Below, one piece after another: positions 58,033 through 64,000 of a DNA stretch of 64,000 bases. The notes below the pieces were generated by a model that was given only the letters and a program-made list of their open reading frames with translations, was not told where the DNA came from and did not search any database. Source of the stretch: DASSUW01 sp963792385 (GTDB taxonomy: Bacteria; Actinomycetota; Thermoleophilia; Solirubrobacterales; Solirubrobacteraceae); contig CAWBVZ010000012.1 of assembly GCA_963792385.1 (NCBI GenBank), positions 1 to 64,000 on the forward strand. Direction: 5' to 3'. Positions within the stretch are counted from its first letter, which is position 1; each line of letters starts with the position of its first letter. The position numbers and the translations under genes are program-made.

Positions 58033-59208
58033 ATGCCAAGAACCGTGATCCTCGGCTCCGCCCGCACGCCCGTCGGCAAGCTCGGCGGCGGCCTGTCCTC
58101 GCTGCACCCGACTGAACTGGGCGGAATCGCCATCCAGGCCGCGCTCGAGCGCGCCGACGTCCGCGCGGACCAGGTCCAGCACGTGATCATGGGCCAGGTA
58201 CTGCAGGCGGGGACGGGGCAGATTCCCTCGCGGCAGGCGCAGATCAAGGGCGGCATCCCGAAGGAGGTCTCCTCGGAGACGATCAACAAGGTCTGCGCCT
58301 CGGGCATCCGCGCGGCCGGTCTGATCGATCAGGCAGTCCGCGCCGGTGACCTCGACGTGGCGGTCGGCGGCGGCATGGAGTCGATGTCGCAGGCGCCCTA
58401 CCTGCTGCCCAAGGCACGCTTCGGCTTCCGGATGGGCGACGTCCAGGCACTCGACGCGATGGTCCAGGACGGCCTCCGCAACCCGTTCAGCGGCAAGCAG
58501 ATGTTCGAGGAGGCGACGGAGATCGGCGAGCAGCTCGAGATGACGCGCGCCGACCTCGACCGCTGGGCGCTGCGCTCGCACGAGCGCACGATCGCCGCGA
58601 CCGACGAGGGCCGCCTGCCGGAGGAGATCGTCCCCGTGACGATCAAGGGCCGCAAAGGCGACACCGTGGTCGAGATCGACGAGGCGCCGCGCCGCGACAC
58701 CACGCTCGAGCGGCTCGCCGCCCTGCCGGGCCTGAGCGGCAAAGACGGCTCGCACACGGCCGGCAACTCGCCGGGCGTCAACGACGGCGCGGGCGCGATC
58801 GTGCTCGCCTCCGACGAGTGGGCCGAGCGCGAGGGCAAGGAGATCCTGGGCACGATCATCGCCCAGGCGGCGGTGGCCGACGATTTCGCGTGGCTCGCCC
58901 GCACGCCAGCCAACGCGGCGCTGAAGGCGCTCGACAAGGCAGGCCTGCAGCCGGGCGACATCGACCTGTGGGAGATCAACGAGGCGTTCGCCTCGGTCAC
59001 GCTGAACTCGGTGCGGATGCTCGGCATCGACGAGGACCGCGTGAACGTCAACGGCGGCGCGGTCGCGATCGGGCACCCGATCGGCGCATCCGGCGCGCGC
59101 ATCCTCAGCACGCTCGTGCACGAGCTGCGGCGACGCGGCGGCGGCTACGGCTGCGCCGCGATCTGCTCCGGCGGCGGGCAGGGCGACGCGGTGATCGTCC
59201 AGGTTTGA
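58033..59208 (+). CDS. Thiolase (acetyl-CoA C-acetyltransferase)
   Basis: 391 residues, full length. The N-terminal NKVCASGIRAAGLIDQAVRA carries the acylated Cys (about residue 90), WEINEAFASV, GHPIGASGARI (catalytic His), and the C-terminal CSGGGQGDA Cys. The PSRQAQIKGGIP loop resembles acetoacetyl-CoA thiolases. Cleaves or forms 3-ketoacyl-CoA. Divergent from pepA; first gene of a unit with a HAD gene and an acyl-CoA dehydrogenase. Confidence 0.95.
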   Translation: MPRTVILGSARTPVGKLGGGLSSLHPTELGGIAIQAALERADVRADQVQHVIMGQVLQAGTGQIPSRQAQIKGGIPKEVSSETINKVCASGIRAAGLIDQAVRAGDLDVAVGGGMESMSQAPYLLPKARFGFRMGDVQALDAMVQDGLRNPFSGKQMFEEATEIGEQLEMTRADLDRWALRSHERTIAATDEGRLPEEIVPVTIKGRKGDTVVEIDEAPRRDTTLERLAALPGLSGKDGSHTAGNSPGVNDGAGAIVLASDEWAEREGKEILGTIIAQAAVADDFAWLARTPANAALKALDKAGLQPGDIDLWEINEAFASVTLNSVRMLGIDEDRVNVNGGAVAIGHPIGASGARILSTLVHELRRRGGGYGCAAICSGGGQGDAVIVQV

Positions 59209-60011
59209 CAGAGCGCCCGCACATACTTCCGCCGCCGCCCGGAGGCGGCGCGCTGCGCCGCCCGGAAGAGCCGGGCGCGGCGTTCTTCGATCTCGACCGC
59301 ACGCTGATGGCCGGTTCCTCGGCGTTCCAGTTCGGCCGCGCGGCGTACAAGGCCGGGCTGGTCTCGCGCAGCCGGCTGGCGGCGGACGCGTGGGAGAACC
59401 TGCGCTTCCGCCTGCGCGGCTCGACGGACAAGGGCACGGACGCGGTGCGCGTGCGGATCTCGGAGCTGCTCGAGGGCGTGCGCGTGCGCGACATGCAGCG
59501 GCTCGCGCCGGACGTCCTCGCAGGCGTGCTCCCGCGGCTGTACCCGCGCATGCTGGCGATCGCGTACGAGCACCAGGACGCCGGCCGGCCGGTGTTCATC
59601 TGCACCGCGGCGTCGCAGGAGATGGCCGAGCTGATGGCGATCGTGCTGACGCTCGACGGTGCCGTCGGCTCGGTGTTCGAGACGCGCGACGGCGAGTACA
59701 CCGGCCGCCCCGGCGGCCCGTTCACGTACCGCGAGGGCAAGGCGCAGGCGATCCGCGAGGTGGCCGAGCGCGAGGACATCGACCTGGCGGCGTCGTGGGC
59801 GTACTCGGATTCCGAATCCGACCTGCCGATGCTGCGCGCGGTCGGCCATCCTGTGGCCGTGAACCCGGACGCTGCGCTGGCGCGGGTCGCCCGCGAGGAG
59901 GGCTGGGAGATCCTCCGGTTCGACCGCCTCGGCCGTCGCCTGCGGGTCGCTGTCGCGGCGGTGGCGCTTGGTGGCATCGGGTCCGTGGCGCTCCAGCGGA
60001 CGCGCGCATGA
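59205..60011 (+). CDS. HAD-IB family phosphatase (SerB/PSP-like)
   Basis: 268 residues. Motif I AAFFDLDRTLMAGSSAFQF (about 31), motif II PVFICTAASQEMAEL, motif III region YREGKAQAI and motif IV AYSDSESDLPMLRAVGHP. It ends in a hydrophobic LRVAVAAVALGGIGSVAL that may touch the membrane. Similar proteins hydrolyse phosphoserine or lysophosphatidic acid. The start is a TTG at 59205 overlapping the thiolase stop (TTGA); the first 25 codons are Pro/Gly-rich and may not be translated. Confidence 0.85.
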   Translation: MTERPHILPPPPGGGALRRPEEPGAAFFDLDRTLMAGSSAFQFGRAAYKAGLVSRSRLAADAWENLRFRLRGSTDKGTDAVRVRISELLEGVRVRDMQRLAPDVLAGVLPRLYPRMLAIAYEHQDAGRPVFICTAASQEMAELMAIVLTLDGAVGSVFETRDGEYTGRPGGPFTYREGKAQAIREVAEREDIDLAASWAYSDSESDLPMLRAVGHPVAVNPDAALARVAREEGWEILRFDRLGRRLRVAVAAVALGGIGSVALQRTRA

Positions 60012-61117
60012 GCCTGCACGAGCTGACCGCGGAGCAGCAGGAGATCCGGGCGCTGGCACGCCGCTTCGCCGACGATCGGATCGCTCCGCGCGCGGCCGAG
60101 TGGGATCGCGAGCACGTGTTCCCGCGCGACCTGTTCGGCGAGCTCGGCGAGCTCGGGCTGATGGGTGTGTGCGTGCCGGAGGAGGAGGGCGGCGCCGGCG
60201 CCGACTTCCTCTCGTACGTGCTCGTGCTGGAGGAGCTCTCGCGCGCGGACGCGGGCGTCGGCGTGACGGTCGCGGTGCACACCAGCGCCTGCACGTTGCC
60301 GCTGCTCGCCCACGGGTCGCCGTACGTGCACGCGCTCGCGACGGGCGCGGAGATCGGCGCGTTCGCCCTCACCGAGTCGGGCTCGGGCTCCGACGCCTCG
60401 GCCCTGCGCACGCGCGTCCACGACGATCGCATCACCGGCACCAAGCAGTGGTGCACGAACGGCTCGCACGCCGCGACGTTCCTCGTCTTCGCCCGCGAGG
60501 AGGACGGCAAGATCAGCGCCTACGTGGTGCGCGCGGGCGCCGAGGGCTTCGCGGTGACGCGCGAGGAGGAGAAGATGGGGCTGAACTCCTCCTCGACGGC
60601 CGACCTGTCGTTCGAGAGCACGCCCGGCGAGCGGCTCGGCGAGCCGGGGAAGGGCATGCGGATCGCGCTCGCCACGCTCGACGCCGGGCGGATCGGGATC
60701 GCCGCCCAGGCGGTCGGGATCGCGCAGGCGGCGCTCGACATGGCGGCCGCCTACGCGAAGGAGCGCAGCGCGTTCGGCGGCCCGATCGCGCGCTTCCAGG
60801 CGATCCAGCACAAGCTCGCCGACATGCAGACCGAGGTCGAGGCCGCGCGTGCGCTCACGTGGCGCGCCGCGCGCCTGAAGGAGGCCGGCCGCCCGCACTC
60901 GGTCGAGGGCGCGCAGGCGAAGCTGTTCGCGAGCGCGGTCGCGCGCCGCCAGACCGGCGAGGCGATCCAGGTCCTCGGCGGCTACGGCTACACGAAGGAG
61001 TTCCCGGCCGAGCGCTACTACCGCGACGCCAAGGTGACCGAGATCTACGAGGGGACAAGCGAGATCCAGCGGCTCGTGATCGCCCGCGCGCTGCTGGGCG
61101 AGGCAATGCGCGACTGA
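60008..61117 (+). CDS. Acyl-CoA dehydrogenase
   Basis: 369 residues. FALTESGSGSDASALRTRV, TKQWCTNGSHAATFLVF, MRIALATLDAGRIGIAAQAVG, the C-terminal VLGGYGYTKEFPAERYYRD and EIYEGTSEIQ with the catalytic Glu. Related but not close to the enzyme at 51.3-52.4 kb. Upstream thiolase suggests a shared beta-oxidation or branched-chain acyl-CoA role. ATGA overlap with the HAD gene. Confidence 0.94.
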   Translation: MSLHELTAEQQEIRALARRFADDRIAPRAAEWDREHVFPRDLFGELGELGLMGVCVPEEEGGAGADFLSYVLVLEELSRADAGVGVTVAVHTSACTLPLLAHGSPYVHALATGAEIGAFALTESGSGSDASALRTRVHDDRITGTKQWCTNGSHAATFLVFAREEDGKISAYVVRAGAEGFAVTREEEKMGLNSSSTADLSFESTPGERLGEPGKGMRIALATLDAGRIGIAAQAVGIAQAALDMAAAYAKERSAFGGPIARFQAIQHKLADMQTEVEAARALTWRAARLKEAGRPHSVEGAQAKLFASAVARRQTGEAIQVLGGYGYTKEFPAERYYRDAKVTEIYEGTSEIQRLVIARALLGEAMRD

Positions 61118-61187
61118 GGTTCACCCCCCGTCCCGAACACCGGCCAGCCCGGTGATCGCGACGCCCCGCAGGCCCGATCCTGTGGGT

Positions 61188-61811
61188 ATGGACACGACAC
61201 TCGCTCCCGGTTTCAGCTGGCGCTCGCTGCTGCGGCCGCTGATCACCGCGCGCGGGTACGGCGCGCTCACCCACCATCTGCTCGGCCTGCCGCTCGGCGT
61301 CGCCTACTTCACCTGGTTCGTGACCGGCCTCGCCGTCGGTGCAGGCCTCGCGATCACGCTGATCGGCATCCCGATCCTCACGCTCGTCCTGGCGAGCGTC
61401 CGGCCGTTGCTGGCGGCCGAGCGCGCGCTGGCGAACGCGCTGCTGGGCGCCAACATCGCGCCGGCGCCGCTCGCGCCGCAGGGTGACGGCTGGTTCGGGC
61501 GGCTGAAGGCCTACTGGACCGACACTCCGACCTGGCGCGGGCTGGCGTACCTGCTCGCGCGCTTCCCGATCGGCCTGTTCACGTTCATCGTCGCGGTCGT
61601 CGCATACAGCGTTGCGCTCGGTCTGATCGCGGCGCCGCTGCTGGCACCGCTGGACGCGGACGGGCTCGAACTCGGCATCTGGCAGCCCGACAGCGTGCTC
61701 GAGGGCTTCGCGCTCGTCCCGCTCGGCCTCGTCGCGCTCGTCGCCGCCGGCTGGATCTCCGAGGGCATGGCCGCGGGGTCCCGCGCACTCGCCCGCTGGG
61801 GCGCCCGCTGA
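61188..61811 (+). CDS. Sensor-domain (PF13796-like) membrane protein
   Basis: 207 residues, four helices: VAYFTWFVTGLAVGAGLAIT, LIGIPILTLVLASVRPLL, then FPIGLFTFIVAVVAYSVALG and GFALVPLGLVALVAAGWIS. The order GLPLGVAYFTW..LAITLIGIPIL is that of the 'putative sensor' domain usually placed before a histidine kinase; here it has no kinase or HTH attached. Ligand and partner unknown. Confidence 0.8.
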   Translation: MDTTLAPGFSWRSLLRPLITARGYGALTHHLLGLPLGVAYFTWFVTGLAVGAGLAITLIGIPILTLVLASVRPLLAAERALANALLGANIAPAPLAPQGDGWFGRLKAYWTDTPTWRGLAYLLARFPIGLFTFIVAVVAYSVALGLIAAPLLAPLDADGLELGIWQPDSVLEGFALVPLGLVALVAAGWISEGMAAGSRALARWGAR

Positions 61812-61835
61812 CGGGACTGTCCCCCGGCCGCGCCC

Positions 61836-61841
61836 TAGACT
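61836..61841 (+). promoter_or_regulatory. Putative -10 box (TAGACT) for the methylmalonyl-CoA mutase gene, leaderless
   Basis: TAGACT ends 7 bases before the ATG at 61849. No ribosome binding site between the two. The same TAGACT box occurs at 63841. Confidence 0.5.
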
Positions 61842-61848
61842 CATTTGC

Positions 61849-63503
<1,655 letters not shown>

Positions 63504-63504
<1 letters not shown>

Positions 63505-63830
63505 TGCGCACATCGCTGCTCGCACTCATCGTTTTCCTGCTCGCCGCGGCGCCCGCCAGCGCCGCGCGCAACGTGAAGATCGGCGACGACTACTTCGTCC
63601 GCTCGAGCCGCGTGCCCACGGTGACCGTCCACAAGGGCGCCACGGTCCAGTGGAACTGGACGGGCACGCGCCAGCACAACGTGGTCGCGACGCGAAAGGG
63701 CCGCACGCGGTTCCAGTCGGCGCTCAAGCGTGGCGGGACCTACACGCGCAAGATGACCAAGCGCGGGACGTACCGGATCGTCTGCTCGATCCACCAGCCC
63801 GACATGCGCATGACGCTCGTCGTCGACTGA
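63504..63830 (+). CDS. Secreted cupredoxin (plastocyanin/azurin-like)
   Basis: 108 residues. Signal peptide LLALIVFLLAAAPASA. Single-domain type-1 copper fold: VPTVTVHKGATVQWNWTG, then RQHNVVAT (first His), and YRIVCSIHQPDMRM, giving Cys, His and Met ligands. Moves electrons outside the membrane. TAATG overlap couples its start with the mutase chain before it, and the B12-binding mutase chain follows: no known link between these roles. Confidence 0.9.
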
Positions 63831-63840
63831 GCCCGGCAAA

Positions 63841-63846
63841 TAGACT
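63841..63846 (+). promoter_or_regulatory. Putative -10 box (TAGACT) for the B12-binding subunit gene, leaderless
   Basis: TAGACT ends 8 bases before the ATG at 63855, same hexamer as before the large-chain gene. It would let the B12 subunit be made without the upstream cupredoxin transcript. Confidence 0.45.
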
Positions 63847-63854
63847 CGGCCGCC

Positions 63855-64000
63855 ATGGCCGACCGAAAGATCCGCGTCGTGGTGGCGAAGCCCGGCCTCG
63901 ACGGGCACGACAGGGGCGCGAAGATCATCGCGCGCGCGCTCCGCGACGCGGGCATGGAGGTCATCTACACGGGCCTGCACCAGACGCCTGAGCAGATCGT
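63855..64000 (+). CDS. Methylmalonyl-CoA mutase, B12-binding (small-chain) subunit, partial
   Basis: The first 48 codons before the window ends. RVVVAKPGLDGHDRGAKIIA includes the DxHxxG base-off cobalamin motif (DGHDRG) and is followed by MEVIYTGLHQTPEQI. Full-length partners have about 130-140 residues. Completes the split mutase with the chain at 61849. Confidence 0.92.
   Translation, partial: MADRKIRVVVAKPGLDGHDRGAKIIARALRDAGMEVIYTGLHQTPEQI

Overview
The window is very GC-rich and densely packed. Most neighbours in an operon overlap by one to four bases (ATGA, GTGA or TGATG), and GTG and TTG starts are common. Gene content points to a soil actinobacterium of the Thermoleophilia / Solirubrobacterales type: F420-linked oxidoreductases, a MoxR-DUF58-DUF4129 operon, a two-chain methylmalonyl-CoA mutase with MeaB, a c-di-AMP riboswitch before an Rpf-like protein, and a methyltransferase-GH57 pair like mycobacterial Rv3030-Rv3031. 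The assignment is by gene content only. I see no tRNA, rRNA, CRISPR array, prophage or insertion sequence.

Layout. 0-1.3 kb: a broken conserved hypothetical, a dihydrofolate-reductase-like gene and a frameshifted NIPSNAP gene. 1.3-11.9 kb: an amino-sugar or sugar-acid block read from one divergent promoter, with SDR, ROK kinase and NagA leftward, and a frameshifted Gfo/Idh oxidoreductase, SIS protein and RbsABC-type sugar ABC transporter rightward. A MetE-like protein follows. 12.0-15.3 kb: F420 LLM oxidoreductase and TetR regulator divergent from a large unknown membrane protein. 15.5-20.2 kb: a second sugar operon (Gfo/Idh, TIM-barrel isomerase, Zn-alcohol dehydrogenase, HAD phosphatase, DUF4432 epimerase). 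22.3-23.9 kb: SDR and a DasR/NagR-like GntR regulator. Near-identical GTNTANAC operators before these three units suggest one regulon. 24-29 kb: TusA and DsrE proteins, lipoproteins, a frameshifted ankyrin protein, a CPA1 antiporter and a LON-domain protein. 28.7-33 kb: polyamine-type ABC operon potA-D-B-C with a CBS protein. 33-36 kb: methyltransferase-GH57, then the riboswitch and its Rpf-like gene. 36-40 kb: a 1021-residue fusion of nucleotide cyclase, membrane anchor, beta-propeller and peptide-binding domain, divergent from a CRP-family regulator. 40.4-47.2 kb: the MoxR/DUF58 group with SpoIIM and RDD proteins. 47-53 kb: hydrolase, hexapeptide acyltransferase, MeaB, membrane glycosyltransferase-like protein, acyl-CoA dehydrogenase and TauE permease. 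53.5-58 kb: a badly frameshifted M36 metallopeptidase and leucyl aminopeptidase. 58-64 kb: thiolase, HAD phosphatase, acyl-CoA dehydrogenase and methylmalonyl-CoA mutase, a route for fatty-acid, branched-chain or propionate carbon to succinyl-CoA.

Two features are not explained by ordinary gene content. (1) Intergenic elements of about 100-300 bp form long hairpins. One family (10.7, 51.1, 52.5 and 53.4 kb) has arms that differ between copies yet stay self-complementary, with arm mismatches biased toward G-U wobbles on one strand. Another (11.9, 27.2 and 49.9 kb) sits only between convergent genes. (2) The cyclase-propeller-binding-protein fusion faces a CRP-type gene, as expected for a one-protein peptide-to-cyclic-nucleotide relay.

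Five loci carry apparent frameshifts in otherwise well-conserved proteins. I cannot tell sequencing error from decay without reads.
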